In this document: one piece after another, positions 1 to 8,772 of the stretch
Layout of the letters: each line of letters opens with the position of its first letter
Numbering within the stretch: position 1 is the first letter of the stretch
Assembly: GCA_045628865.1 (NCBI GenBank)
Contig: JAZQQB010000057.1
Coordinates: 1-48,497 of the forward strand
DNA length: 48,497 bases
From: JAZQQB01 sp045628865
GTDB taxonomy: Bacteria > Bacillota > Clostridia > Lachnospirales > Lachnospiraceae
Direction: 5' to 3'
Notes under the pieces: generated by a model
What the model was told of the DNA's origin: nothing
The model's input: only the letters and a program-made list of their open reading frames with translations
Databases searched by the model: none
Made by a program: the position numbers and the translations under genes

Positions 1-90
1 GTATTTTCATAAGTCGCGGAGCGACGACACAGATGAAGACTGTGGAAAATACGAATGAAAGAGGCAAGGAAAACAAGCGCCTGCGAGGAC
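1..90. repeat. Dispersed structured repeat, copy 1 (partial at window edge)
   Basis: Bases 1-52 can fold into a three-way junction. The outer stem is GTATTTTC (1-8) with GAAAATAC (45-52). One arm is GTCGC (13-17) with GCGAC (21-25), the other CACAG (28-32) with CTGTG (40-44). Bases 12576-12627 are a second 52-bp copy with four differences. From 61 follows the start of the A module (GAGGCAAGGAAAACAAGCGC), also seen at 12521, 12636 and, diverged, at 48446. It is non-coding and lies just upstream of argS. Mobility and function are not visible. Confidence 0.8.
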
Positions 91-141
91 GATGAAAATG
101 CGATGAAAAAAGATTAGATTCCAATAGGCAAAGGAGAAAAA

Positions 142-1839
142 ATGAAAGAGAGTATAGCATCTGCTTTAGCAGAAAAAATGGAAGGAATTTCAAAAGAGGA
201 GTTTTTAGAGTTAATTGAGATTCCACCGGATGAAAAAATGGGAGATTTGGCAATTCCTTGTTTTTCTTTAGCAAAGAAATATCATAAAAATCCTGCACTT
301 ATTGCAGAAGAAATAAAAAATGTGCTTGCTTTAACTAGTGGCATAATAGAAGTGAAATGTGTTGGTGGATATTGCAACATATTTCTTGATCGTTCGGTGG
401 CGATTAAAATGATATTAGGAAAAGCATCTAAGGAAAATTTTGGTGTAAAAAAAGTGGGGGAAGGAAAGACAATGTGTATTGATTATTCCTCTCCTAATAT
501 AGCTAAGAACTTTCATGTGGGCCACTTACGTACTACAGTGATTGGTAACTCCATCAATAAGATTTATGAAGCACTTGGGTATCGGGTTGTGAAGATCAAT
601 CATCTTGGAGATTGGGGAACACAGTTTGGTAAGCTGATTGTGGCATTTAAGAAGTGGAGCAGCAAAGAGGAAGTGGAAGAAAAAGGAATTGAAGAACTAC
701 TTCGTATCTATGTAAAATTCAATGAAGAAGAGAAAGCTCATCCTGAGCAGGGACTTTTAGAAGAAGCCCGGTCATGGTTTGTAAAAATGGAGCAAAATGA
801 TGAAGAAGCTCTTCAAATCTGGAAATGGTTTAAAGAAATCAGCATGGTAGAATTTAATCGGGTATATGATCTTTTGGGAATGAACCACTTTGATGTGAGT
901 CATGGGGAGAGTTATTATCGTGATAAAGTACCTGCTCTTGCAAAGTTGCTTACAGAAAAAGGACTTTTGATGGAAAGTCAGGGTGCCAATGTCATTAGTT
1001 TGGATGCGTATGATATGCCCCCATGTATGATCACAAAAAGTGATGGTGGATCAATCTATCACTCTCGTGATATAGCAGCCATTTTGGATCGGAAGGAAAG
1101 CTATGATTTTGAAAAATGTATTTATGTAACTGGTTCAGAGCAGGCACTTCATTTTAAACAGATTTTTAAGGCAATAGAATTAATGGGTTATGATTGGTAT
1201 GAAAATCTAGTGCATGTTCCTTATGGACTGGTTAGCTTAAATGGGTTGAAGCTTTCTACACGTGGAGGAAACATCATTTATGCAGAGGATATTCTCAATG
1301 AGGCAGTAAAGCGGGCATATGATTCCATTGAAGAAAAAAATCCGGATCTAGGGGACAAAGAGATCATTGCAAAACAGGTTGGTATCGGTGCAGTCATTTT
1401 CCATGATCTGTTTAACCAGCGTATTAAAAATGTAGATTTCAAATGGGAAGATGTTTTAAACTTCGAAGGAACAACAGGTCCATATGTTCAGTATTCTTAT
1501 GTGCGTGCAAATGGTATTTTGGAAAAAAATGAATATGAAAAAGAGGATACGTCTGTTGATTTAAGTAAATTAACAGATGATGCTAGTTTTGCGTTGATCA
1601 AAATGATTGGAAAATATGAAGATGTTCTTTTAAATGCTGCCAATCGGTATGAGCCTTCGGTAGTAGCTCGGTATTTGATCGATTTAGCAACAGCATTCAA
1701 TCATTTTTACCATGAATGCAATATTATGCAGACCGAAGCATCAGAAAAGAAGGCACGTCTATATCTGGTAGATTTGGTTCAGAAACTTATTTTGGAAGGT
1801 GCCTCTTTGTTAGGTATGGAGTGTCCAATGAAAATGTAA
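142..1839 (+). CDS. argS: Arginyl-tRNA synthetase
   Basis: Class I aminoacyl-tRNA synthetase that charges tRNA-Arg with arginine using ATP in the cytoplasm. The 565 residues match the usual length of about 550-580. The N-terminal Add-1 tRNA-recognition domain covers about residues 1-85. The ATP-binding HIGH motif appears as HVGH at 125-128, preceded by the typical SSPN. The KMSKS loop is replaced by KLSTR at 370-374, a degeneration common in ArgS. The C-terminal 120 or so residues form the DALR anticodon-binding domain (TTGPYVQYSYVR, then the region ending AFNHFYHECNIM). The start is set by AAAGGAG at about 131. It stands alone between an upstream repeat and a strong terminator. Confidence 0.98.
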   Translation: MKESIASALAEKMEGISKEEFLELIEIPPDEKMGDLAIPCFSLAKKYHKNPALIAEEIKNVLALTSGIIEVKCVGGYCNIFLDRSVAIKMILGKASKENFGVKKVGEGKTMCIDYSSPNIAKNFHVGHLRTTVIGNSINKIYEALGYRVVKINHLGDWGTQFGKLIVAFKKWSSKEEVEEKGIEELLRIYVKFNEEEKAHPEQGLLEEARSWFVKMEQNDEEALQIWKWFKEISMVEFNRVYDLLGMNHFDVSHGESYYRDKVPALAKLLTEKGLLMESQGANVISLDAYDMPPCMITKSDGGSIYHSRDIAAILDRKESYDFEKCIYVTGSEQALHFKQIFKAIELMGYDWYENLVHVPYGLVSLNGLKLSTRGGNIIYAEDILNEAVKRAYDSIEEKNPDLGDKEIIAKQVGIGAVIFHDLFNQRIKNVDFKWEDVLNFEGTTGPYVQYSYVRANGILEKNEYEKEDTSVDLSKLTDDASFALIKMIGKYEDVLLNAANRYEPSVVARYLIDLATAFNHFYHECNIMQTEASEKKARLYLVDLVQKLILEGASLLGMECPMKM

Positions 1840-1842
1840 ATG

Positions 1843-1889
1843 AAAAAAGTTCTTTCTGCATAGAAGGTTTCTTGCAGAAAGGACTTTTT
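1843..1889. terminator. Bidirectional rho-independent terminator
   Basis: A 13-bp stem, AGTTCTTTCTGCA (1848-1860) with TGCAGAAAGGACT (1873-1885), has one G-U pair. It is flanked by an A run on the left and a T run on the right, so it can end argS and the converging CotF-like gene. Confidence 0.9.
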
Positions 1890-1900
1890 CGTTTGCATGC

Positions 1901-2359
1901 TTATGCCATACCGTTTACTGTTTTATATTTATAGAGCATTTCTGCGTGATTTTGTTCTTCAATCTGAATGTCAGCAAGAAGCTTGCGAATGGATGAGTCT
2001 GCAAATTTGAATACGTTAGAATTGTATTCACCAGAAACAAGTTTTTCAGAGGCAATGCAATCTGTAGCAAGGAAGCAGTCCGATTTTTTGTCATCGCTGG
2101 TATTGACCATATCATAGGTAGCAGTTGGGTTATAGGTTTTTCCTGAGTCATCATTACAATCACAATCTAAAACAGTTCCATTCATGGCTTGAGCCAGCGT
2201 GTCGGCATGCTGTTGTTCCTCCTTTTGAAGTGTCTGAAACAGTTCCTTTAATACAGGATCTTTTGCTTCATTGCTGTATTTTGCATATTTAGTGATACAG
2301 GATTGTTCCTGAGTCTGTAGGTCTTTCAGTGCCATTTTTTCTTTTTCATTTAGTGTCAT
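1901..2359 (-). CDS. CotF-like / ferritin-fold spore coat family protein
   Basis: A 152-residue protein with two helix-rich blocks separated by a polar, Cys-containing linker. Each block ends with an EE(Q)xHA-type pair (KEEQQHADTL at about residue 47 and IEEQNHAEML near the C terminus), the signature of ferritin-like four-helix bundles. The opening EKEKMALKDLQTQEQSCITKY is typical of the clostridial CotF coat-protein family. Members are usually spore-coat components; metal binding is possible but unproven. The start is supported by AGGAGG about 8 bases upstream. It converges on argS and shares its terminator. Family assignment is from memory of motifs, not a search. Confidence 0.8.
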   Translation of the reverse strand: MTLNEKEKMALKDLQTQEQSCITKYAKYSNEAKDPVLKELFQTLQKEEQQHADTLAQAMNGTVLDCDCNDDSGKTYNPTATYDMVNTSDDKKSDCFLATDCIASEKLVSGEYNSNVFKFADSSIRKLLADIQIEEQNHAEMLYKYKTVNGMA

Positions 2360-2493
2360 TGTGAAATCCTCCTCTTTTTATGGTTCAAACAATAAAAGTT
2401 TTGAACTGTCATATTTTTCTAGGTATAGTATGGACAATGATTTCCAATTATATGCAAGGAAATAGAGAAAATGAATATGATATGTTGTTGCTC

Positions 2494-2526
2494 AAAAAAA
2501 ATAAACCACCGGCAGACCAGTGGTTT
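2494..2526 (-). terminator. Rho-independent terminator of the beta-helix gene
   Basis: Read on the minus strand: AAACCACTGG, loop TCTG, CCGGTGGTTT, then A and a run of eight T. The 10-bp stem has one G-U pair and lies 24 bases past the stop codon. Confidence 0.9.
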
Positions 2527-2549
2527 AAATTCGTTATTTATAATAAGAA

Positions 2550-4556
2550 CTAATACACAATATATGTCTCGTCTACTTTGGCGAATGGACCAGGAATGAC
2601 TTCACAGTCACGGTGATTGCCCATATAGTCAGAACTAAAGATAATATCTGAACCGTCAGGGTTTTCAAAACGCTGTTCTGGTTCAAAGGCCTCTCCTAAG
2701 GTATCTGAGGAAATCATGTTAGCCTTAAAGCTCTGTAATAGCTGATAGATATTTGTTTTTAATATAGTATGACCATTTTCCTCGATCAGATCGATCTTAA
2801 TATCAGAGGTAGAATCAATCAAATGATTTTTCTCTTTCTGATAAGCTTTGGCGCCTGCAAAGTAAGCATTACCATCAATCCAAACTGGTAGAGAATGGAA
2901 ATGATATGGTTCAAGCCCCTTCATGTCAGGAATGTCGCTATCCATATCGAAGCATTTGATCCACTCATCATAGGTTAAGTATTCGTCAAATACGTGAGTA
3001 CCAACCTCTCTGTTGTCCGTGAAAATAACGTCTTCACTGTCACTTCTGAGGGATACTTCTTTTGATGGCCATTTCTGAACAAAAATATTGTTGTAGAAAC
3101 GGTCATCTCCATGCAGAATGGTCATAAAGCCCATAACTTCAGTTCTGTGAGGAATATGGTATGGGGTATAACGCTGACGAAGCTTTCCTTCCACCATGGA
3201 ATCACAGCCACCACCAACAGCGGTAAAGGAACCACAGATCAGGTTATGAACCATTGCAATACCTTCTGTTGCCATACGCAAAGATGCGTCTGATAACAGG
3301 ATATTGTTATCAATGAGAGTAGGACCATGACCAACTTCAACAAAGATATGCTGACTCATCATATCACCCTGTAATGGTTCTGCAAAATCAGGTTTCTGGT
3401 TATCATGTACCAGGTTCTGGGAAATACGGGTTCCTTGCGCTTCCCAGTCCGTCCAGATACCCATTGTACAGTGATGGATATGGTTACGACGCATGATAAC
3501 ATCAATGGCAGCATGTAATTTGATACCAGCAATCTCAGCGCCTCCAAGTTCCATCATATTGTTGATGTGATGAATGTGGTTGTCCTCAATAATAGAAAAT
3601 ACGCATCCCATACGACCGATGATACCACCCTGTTCACAGTGGTGGATATTGTTACGGCGGATGATGTGTCCACCGATTTTTTCCTTTAACCAGCCATGAT
3701 ATTGTCCACGGCAAACAGCGTCTCGTTCCATTTGTGTTGGACTTTTTACATGCTTGTATGTGAAGTAGTGGTTATTATCTGGATCAAGATATTTACCAAG
3801 ACCGATACCAGAGCATTTGCTGTTGGAAATATCACAGTCTTCAATGATCCAACCTTTTGACCAGTGAGGACCGACCATACAGTTCTGATATGCAGCAGGT
3901 GGTGCCCAGTTAGTTGCAGCTTTTGTAATGGTAAAACCACTTACAGTAATATATCCGATGCCGGTTTTTTCAGGAACAAAACACTGTTCACGTACATTGA
4001 TCTCAATATTTTCCTGATTCGGATCTTTTCCCATAAAATTGGCATAGAACACAGTATATCCATCAATTTGTTCTGTATACCATTTACAACGGGATGCCTC
4101 TGGATCCCATGAACATTTATAAATTTCCCCAGCAATACACTCTTCCAAAGAAGCTGCCTCATAAAGCATCTTATCATTTAAGTACACAGCACCAATGTGT
4201 TTGGTTTTTCCAGCAAAATACCAATCACCATAAACAAAGGTGGTGTATGGATTACAGTTACCGAACACTGAATTATGTACCTTTGCTGTCCATACATTTC
4301 CCTGATATAAAGTCCAGTTTTTCAACTCCTCAGCACCAGTGATAACCGCTCCCAAAGGTTCTACACTTTTATAAGTGATTCGTGCATCCTCGCGACCTGC
4401 GTGGATTGGATTTACATATTCACGATAGATTCCCGGAGAAACTAAAACCTCATCTCCTGGCTGAGCAATGGCAGCAGCCTGCCCAATACGACGAAATGGT
4501 TTCTCTTTTGTACCATCGCCATCTAAAATAGTATTTGCATTTACATAGTAGATCAT
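2550..4556 (-). CDS. Right-handed beta-helix carbohydrate-active enzyme (probable glycoside hydrolase or lyase)
   Basis: A 668-residue protein opening with YYVNANTILDGDGTKEKPFR, the usual entry to a right-handed parallel beta-helix (DUF1565-like), followed by GDEVLVSPGIYREYV. Repeated coils with NxIHH-type turns (RRNNIHHCEQGGI, IEDNHIHHI, MRRNHIHHC, NLVHDNQ) run across about residues 290-400. The fold is shared by pectate lyases and by families such as GH141. I cannot pick the substrate. There is no signal peptide, so it should act on imported oligosaccharides. It lies divergently from the next genes and about 1 kb from a GH27 enzyme, which suggests glycan use. The start is the first in-frame ATG after an AAGGGAGC-like site. 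Confidence 0.75.
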   Translation of the reverse strand: MIYYVNANTILDGDGTKEKPFRRIGQAAAIAQPGDEVLVSPGIYREYVNPIHAGREDARITYKSVEPLGAVITGAEELKNWTLYQGNVWTAKVHNSVFGNCNPYTTFVYGDWYFAGKTKHIGAVYLNDKMLYEAASLEECIAGEIYKCSWDPEASRCKWYTEQIDGYTVFYANFMGKDPNQENIEINVREQCFVPEKTGIGYITVSGFTITKAATNWAPPAAYQNCMVGPHWSKGWIIEDCDISNSKCSGIGLGKYLDPDNNHYFTYKHVKSPTQMERDAVCRGQYHGWLKEKIGGHIIRRNNIHHCEQGGIIGRMGCVFSIIEDNHIHHINNMMELGGAEIAGIKLHAAIDVIMRRNHIHHCTMGIWTDWEAQGTRISQNLVHDNQKPDFAEPLQGDMMSQHIFVEVGHGPTLIDNNILLSDASLRMATEGIAMVHNLICGSFTAVGGGCDSMVEGKLRQRYTPYHIPHRTEVMGFMTILHGDDRFYNNIFVQKWPSKEVSLRSDSEDVIFTDNREVGTHVFDEYLTYDEWIKCFDMDSDIPDMKGLEPYHFHSLPVWIDGNAYFAGAKAYQKEKNHLIDSTSDIKIDLIEENGHTILKTNIYQLLQSFKANMISSDTLGEAFEPEQRFENPDGSDIIFSSDYMGNHRDCEVIPGPFAKVDETYIVY

Positions 4557-4731
4557 AGAAAGCTCCCTTCAATTTTTATCTGACAATACTATTTTAGTAT
4601 AAAACAATTCAGAAATATAGTGCGAATAATAAAATTTTTATATCGAATAAATAGAGTTATATTTTCGCAAAAAAGACGCTTTGAAAAAAATGGAATTTAC
4701 TAGCACAAATGTAGTAAAATAGGAAACATAA

Positions 4732-5379
4732 ATGGAAAAAGGACAAGTTAGAGCAATGAAACTATTGTACGCAACAAGTAATGTGGCAAAGTTAGAAGCT
4801 ATGCGAAATCGTTTAAAAGAATACAATATAGAGTTGATAGGGTTAGAAGAACTTCTAGAAACAGGATGGGAACTTCCCGATATTCCAGAAACGGGAAACA
4901 CGCCACTTGATAATGCTAGAAATAAGGCTCTTCAATATTACAAGGTATTTCAGATGCCACTGTTTTCCTGTGATTCAGGTCTTTTTTTTGAGAACGTTCC
5001 CCAGGAAATGCAACCAGGCGTCCATGTTCGAACAGTGAAAGGGAAGCGTTTAACTGATGAAGAGATGATTGCTTATTATGGAGAAATGGCTAAAGAATAT
5101 GGAGATTTAAAGGCATATTACAAAAATGCAATCTGCCTAATTTTAGGGGAAGATAAAATATATGAGGCAATGGATAAGACTATGGAAAGTGAACGTTTTT
5201 TATTAACGAGCGTTCCTCATAGTGCAGTGCGAAGGCTTGGCTTTCCATTGGATAGCATGTCGATCGATATAAAAACAGGGAAATATTTTTATGATCTTCC
5301 AGAGAGTGTTCTTGATCAGGTGGCAGTGGAAGATGGATTTGTAGCTTTTTTTGAAAAATATTGTAGAGAATATAAATAG
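4732..5379 (+). CDS. HAM1/RdgB-type non-canonical purine NTP pyrophosphatase
   Basis: A 215-residue protein of the Maf/HAM1 superfamily, which hydrolyses XTP, ITP and dITP to the monophosphate and keeps deaminated purines out of nucleic acids. The family entry motif MKLLYATSNVAKLEAM, the ETGNTPLDNARNKA stretch with the metal-binding acidic residues, and FSCDSGLFFE are visible. The RdgB hallmark SGR near the C terminus is not obvious, so this is a divergent member and its substrate range is uncertain. The start at 4732 has TAGGAA 8 bases upstream. A second ATG at 4756 coincides with the usual family N terminus but has its GGA 12 bases away. Confidence 0.85.
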   Translation: MEKGQVRAMKLLYATSNVAKLEAMRNRLKEYNIELIGLEELLETGWELPDIPETGNTPLDNARNKALQYYKVFQMPLFSCDSGLFFENVPQEMQPGVHVRTVKGKRLTDEEMIAYYGEMAKEYGDLKAYYKNAICLILGEDKIYEAMDKTMESERFLLTSVPHSAVRRLGFPLDSMSIDIKTGKYFYDLPESVLDQVAVEDGFVAFFEKYCREYK

Positions 5380-5421
5380 CAATATTTGAGAATAATCAGC
5401 TGTTTTTTCGCATGGATAACG

Positions 5422-5450
5422 TTGTCAGATAAGAAATCAAACAGTATAGT
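5422..5450 (+). promoter_or_regulatory. Sigma-A-type promoter for the GH27 operon
   Basis: TTGTCA (5422-5427), 17-bp spacer, TATAGT (5445-5450). It lies 66 bases before the ATG and is the best match in this gap. Confidence 0.65.
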
Positions 5451-5515
5451 TAATGAATAGATGAATATTTGCTAGACAGCACGAAATATAGATTTAAATA
5501 GGAGTGAGAGTTTGT

Positions 5516-7321
5516 ATGAGTACAGATTTAACTAAACCACAGATAATGAAAAATAAAAAATATCGTTATGATGCATTTCTAAATAATGAAGTGCTTTTGA
5601 ATAAGAAGAAAGGACATCTTCCAGCAATGGGATGGAATAGCTGGAATGCATTTGGAAGCGGTAATACAGAGGAACTGACAAAAAAAATGGCAGAAGCGTT
5701 TGTTGATTTAGGCTTAAAGGATTTAGGCTATGAATATCTTGTGTTGGATGATGGTTGTTATAAGCAGGAACGTGTAAACGGATTGTTATCCAATGAAGAG
5801 GTGAAGTTTCCAAGTGGATTCAGAGCTTTGGCAGACTTTATTCATGGCAAGGGCTTGAAATTTGGTATGTACAATGATATTGGAACCAATCTTTGTGCAG
5901 GGGCAGCAGTTGGTACCTGCGGACATGAGGCCGAGGATGCACAGTCTTATGTGGATTGGGATATTGATTTTATTAAGGTTGATAATTGCTATTATTTATG
6001 GGATAATGCAACCTTTTCAGATGCTACCAATGCAAAATACGTTTATGCACCTAATATCAAGAGTATTGTGTTAAAAAAAGGTGAATTTGAAAGTAGGCTT
6101 TCAGCAGTAGAAGACGGAGAATTGACAGGGGAAGGCGCAGAGAAAAAAGAAGATTATGTGACAAATATTGGAACCTTTGATGGAACAGGACCAGATGCTA
6201 CTCCAATTGGGCCAAGAAGCGGAGAACTTGTTTTTCGTGTAAATGTGCCTGAAACAGGAGAATATGATTTGATTGTTTGTTTGGCGACAGGAGAGGAACC
6301 TGGTGTTGGAAGCTGGCTTCAGGTTGCAGTAGGTGAAGGTGAGGATAGTGTCCTTTGTTATGATGATTTTGTAGATGCAACAGAATCAACCACTACTTTT
6401 GTAGATGCTAAGGCAATCAAAGTAGCTCTACAGGCAGGAAACAATGTGGTTCGTATCATGAATCATAGAAGACAGGAGAATACTTTAAATTCTTATGCCG
6501 CGTTATTAGAGGGATTAAATGAAGCCAAAAAGGATCATGATATTATTTTTTCTATCTGTGAATGGGGAAAAACACAGCCACATAACTGGGGTTATAAGGT
6601 TGGAGATTCTTGGAGAATTTTAAATGATATTACCTTCCAGGTAGGTGCAGATGGTGATCCGGGAAATGCAACTTGGGTAAATGATTATACCTGCTCCGTA
6701 ACCTCTCAGTATAACAAAGCAGTTATTATGGATGAGTTTGCAGGACTCGATAAAGGATGGAATGATCCAGATATGTTAACAATTGGAATGAATGGTATGA
6801 CAGATACCATGAATCAGACCCATATGGCAATGTGGTGTATGATGAATTCTCCTTTGATGTTAGGATTGGATCTTAGACGTGTAACAAAGAAAGATGCTTT
6901 GTATCAGGTTATTGCCAATAAAGATCTTATTGATCTAAATCAGGACGCATTAGGTATTCAGGCTAAACGAATCAGTTGTATCCTTTCAAACGAAACACTA
7001 AGCATTGCTAATCCGGATACAACCTATGTACGTGATAACAATCGAGTAGATATTCTTGCAAAGCCATTGGCAGATGGTTCTGTAGCAGTATCTTTCATCA
7101 ATGTAAGTGATGAACGCAAAAAGGATTTTGCTGTATCAGTAGATGATATTGTATCAGCAATCGGTTCTAAAATGGTAAATGTCAAAGCTTTTGAAGAAGC
7201 TTCACAGTATGTTGTAAAGGATCTTTGGACCAAGGAAGAAAAAGAGCAGACCAAGAAGCAGTTTTTGGTTGATGAGTTGGAAGCTTATGGGAACGTAACC
7301 GTAAAGATTTCAGTGAGATAA
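5516..7321 (+). CDS. GH27 family alpha-galactosidase with inserted beta-sandwich domain
   Basis: A 601-residue glycoside hydrolase family 27 enzyme, expected to remove terminal alpha-galactose by a retaining mechanism. MGWNSWNAF starts the barrel and YLVLDDGCY follows. The nucleophile is Asp156 in FIKVDNC. The acid/base is Asp371 in SWRILNDI. GWNDPDMLTIGMNGM and the C-terminal beta domain complete it. Between the fourth and fifth barrel strands, about residues 175-325, sits an extra beta-rich module (RVNVPETGEYDLIV, GSWLQVAV, GNNVVRIMNH) like a carbohydrate-binding beta-sandwich. The start is ATG 5516 after TAGGAG; the longer GTG reading at 5504 would overlap that site. There is no signal peptide, so it acts in the cytoplasm. 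It is first in an operon with the GNAT and rhodanese genes. Confidence 0.92.
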   Translation: MSTDLTKPQIMKNKKYRYDAFLNNEVLLNKKKGHLPAMGWNSWNAFGSGNTEELTKKMAEAFVDLGLKDLGYEYLVLDDGCYKQERVNGLLSNEEVKFPSGFRALADFIHGKGLKFGMYNDIGTNLCAGAAVGTCGHEAEDAQSYVDWDIDFIKVDNCYYLWDNATFSDATNAKYVYAPNIKSIVLKKGEFESRLSAVEDGELTGEGAEKKEDYVTNIGTFDGTGPDATPIGPRSGELVFRVNVPETGEYDLIVCLATGEEPGVGSWLQVAVGEGEDSVLCYDDFVDATESTTTFVDAKAIKVALQAGNNVVRIMNHRRQENTLNSYAALLEGLNEAKKDHDIIFSICEWGKTQPHNWGYKVGDSWRILNDITFQVGADGDPGNATWVNDYTCSVTSQYNKAVIMDEFAGLDKGWNDPDMLTIGMNGMTDTMNQTHMAMWCMMNSPLMLGLDLRRVTKKDALYQVIANKDLIDLNQDALGIQAKRISCILSNETLSIANPDTTYVRDNNRVDILAKPLADGSVAVSFINVSDERKKDFAVSVDDIVSAIGSKMVNVKAFEEASQYVVKDLWTKEEKEQTKKQFLVDELEAYGNVTVKISVR

Positions 7322-7325
7322 GTGT

Positions 7326-7889
7326 ATGAGAGTAATCGAATTAGACAAAAAACAAGTAACATATTTATATGAAAAAAGCATGATGGTGGATTTTCCGGAC
7401 AATGAAAGAAAACCGCTTGCTATGATTTTATCTGCTATGGATCAGGGCGCATATGATTGCCTGGGAATGGTTAAAGACGATAAGATCATTGCTTATGCAT
7501 TTTTCATGAAGATAGAAAAAGACTATCTGTTTGATTACTTTGTTGTTTTGGATGGTAATCGAAATAATGGGATTGGTTCCTTGTTTCTTTCAAAGATTAA
7601 AGAACATTATTTAGATGCTGGTAGTGTAATTGGTGAGGTCGAAGATTTTTCAGTGGCCCGGTCTGAAAGTGAAAGGGATATTCAAAATCGCCGTTTTCAT
7701 TTTTATTTAAGAAATGGCTATGTTGATACAGGTGTTAGGGTAAAAATGTATGATGTAGATTATTGTATTATTGAGATGGACAACGGAAAGAATCATACCG
7801 AAGAAGAAATCAAAGAACTTTATCGAATGCATTATAAAGCGATTTTTTCCAAAGCAATCTATGAGACAAAAGTAATTATCAAAGAGTAG
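7326..7889 (+). CDS. GNAT family N-acetyltransferase
   Basis: A 187-residue protein with the GNAT acetyl-CoA fold: DKIIAYAFFMK and LFDYFVVLDGNRNNGIGSLFLSKI, where RNNGIG is the pyrophosphate-binding (Q/R)xxGx(G/A) signature. FYLRNGYVDTGVRVKMYDVDY provides the C-terminal strand and substrate side. The acceptor is unknown. Its start is four bases after the GH27 stop with no good ribosome site of its own, so translation is probably coupled. The C-terminal helical tail (EEEIKELYRMHYKAIFSKAIYE) is common in clostridial homologues. Confidence 0.85.
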   Translation: MRVIELDKKQVTYLYEKSMMVDFPDNERKPLAMILSAMDQGAYDCLGMVKDDKIIAYAFFMKIEKDYLFDYFVVLDGNRNNGIGSLFLSKIKEHYLDAGSVIGEVEDFSVARSESERDIQNRRFHFYLRNGYVDTGVRVKMYDVDYCIIEMDNGKNHTEEEIKELYRMHYKAIFSKAIYETKVIIKE

Positions 7890-7902
7890 ACATGGTATTT
7901 AT

Positions 7903-8619
7903 ATGGACAAAGATTTTGTGATGTACGGTCGGAAACATGGCTGGCTTGAAGAAATAGATCAGATTAATTTAGAGAAACAAATTGATAAGCTGACCGCAGC
8001 TAGAATCCTTCATCAGTTTTTGAAGCTGGAAATCGGAGAAAGTGACGAAGCAAACTGGAATGAGGCTGCAAATCTTAAGGATTTATATGATTGTCATACT
8101 TGTGTGAATCACATTGCCCAAATGTATGTAAAGGGAATTATGCCAACTAAAAAGGTAGTGTTGAATCAGCAGCAGGTTGAAATCTTTGGGATGAAGGATT
8201 ACCTTACGAAAGAAGAAGCTTTGACATATATAAAAAGAGTGTTCTATCCAAAGCTTCGTTTCAAAAATATGTCAGTTGATAAGTCTAAGCATCTATTAAC
8301 GTTAGTTACGCAGAAGGAACTTTCTCAGATTAGGGAACAATATCCGAAAGCTTTTTTGATTGATGTAAGATCCGTGTCAGAATATGAAGAAGAACATTTA
8401 AAGTGTGCACTTCATATTCCAATGGCGAAGTTTCTTGATGCTAAGGATCCTGTAGCGATGTGTATGGAACAAATATTGACAGGATATAAATGTTTGGAAG
8501 AATTTAAGGATCCGGTTCTTATTTTGTATTGTGATCAGGGCTACCAAAGCCAGATTGCAGGAAATTGTTTGTTAGAACATGGATGCAGCTGGAAACTGTA
8601 TTCTTTAAAAATGAAATAG
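7903..8619 (+). CDS. Rhodanese-domain protein with helical SLH-like N-terminal domain
   Basis: A 238-residue protein in two parts. Residues 1 to about 140 are helical, with a stretch (ITAARILHQF-like, then NHIAQMYVKGIMPT) resembling S-layer-homology repeats, though there is no signal peptide. Residues about 145-238 form a rhodanese domain: LIDVRSVSEYEEEHL, then the active-site loop CDQGYQS, which fits the C-x-x-G-x-x-S sulfurtransferase loop with an intact catalytic cysteine. It may carry persulfide sulfur; the partner is not visible. It is the last gene of the GH27 operon, 13 bases after the GNAT gene, and its ribosome site is weak. Confidence 0.78.
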   Translation: MDKDFVMYGRKHGWLEEIDQINLEKQIDKLTAARILHQFLKLEIGESDEANWNEAANLKDLYDCHTCVNHIAQMYVKGIMPTKKVVLNQQQVEIFGMKDYLTKEEALTYIKRVFYPKLRFKNMSVDKSKHLLTLVTQKELSQIREQYPKAFLIDVRSVSEYEEEHLKCALHIPMAKFLDAKDPVAMCMEQILTGYKCLEEFKDPVLILYCDQGYQSQIAGNCLLEHGCSWKLYSLKMK

Positions 8620-8635
8620 TACTATGTAGTGATGT

Positions 8636-8669
8636 AAAAACCGCACCGGTTTACCAGGTGCGGTTTTTT
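8636..8669 (+). terminator. Rho-independent terminator of the GH27-GNAT-rhodanese operon
   Basis: AAAACCGCACC and GGTGCGGTTTT form a perfect 11-bp stem with a 9-base loop, followed by further T residues. Confidence 0.95.
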
Positions 8670-8772
8670 GCAAGTTATGCAAGGATTCGTGCAACTTATT
8701 CCAAGTATATTGAAAAGATGAATGTCATAGTATATGCTGTATTCATCCCAAGGGAAAAGAAAGGAGTTACCA

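Noticed and set aside
5504..5515. An earlier GTG start for the GH27 gene
   Set aside because: It overlaps the TAGGAG ribosome site that belongs to ATG 5516.
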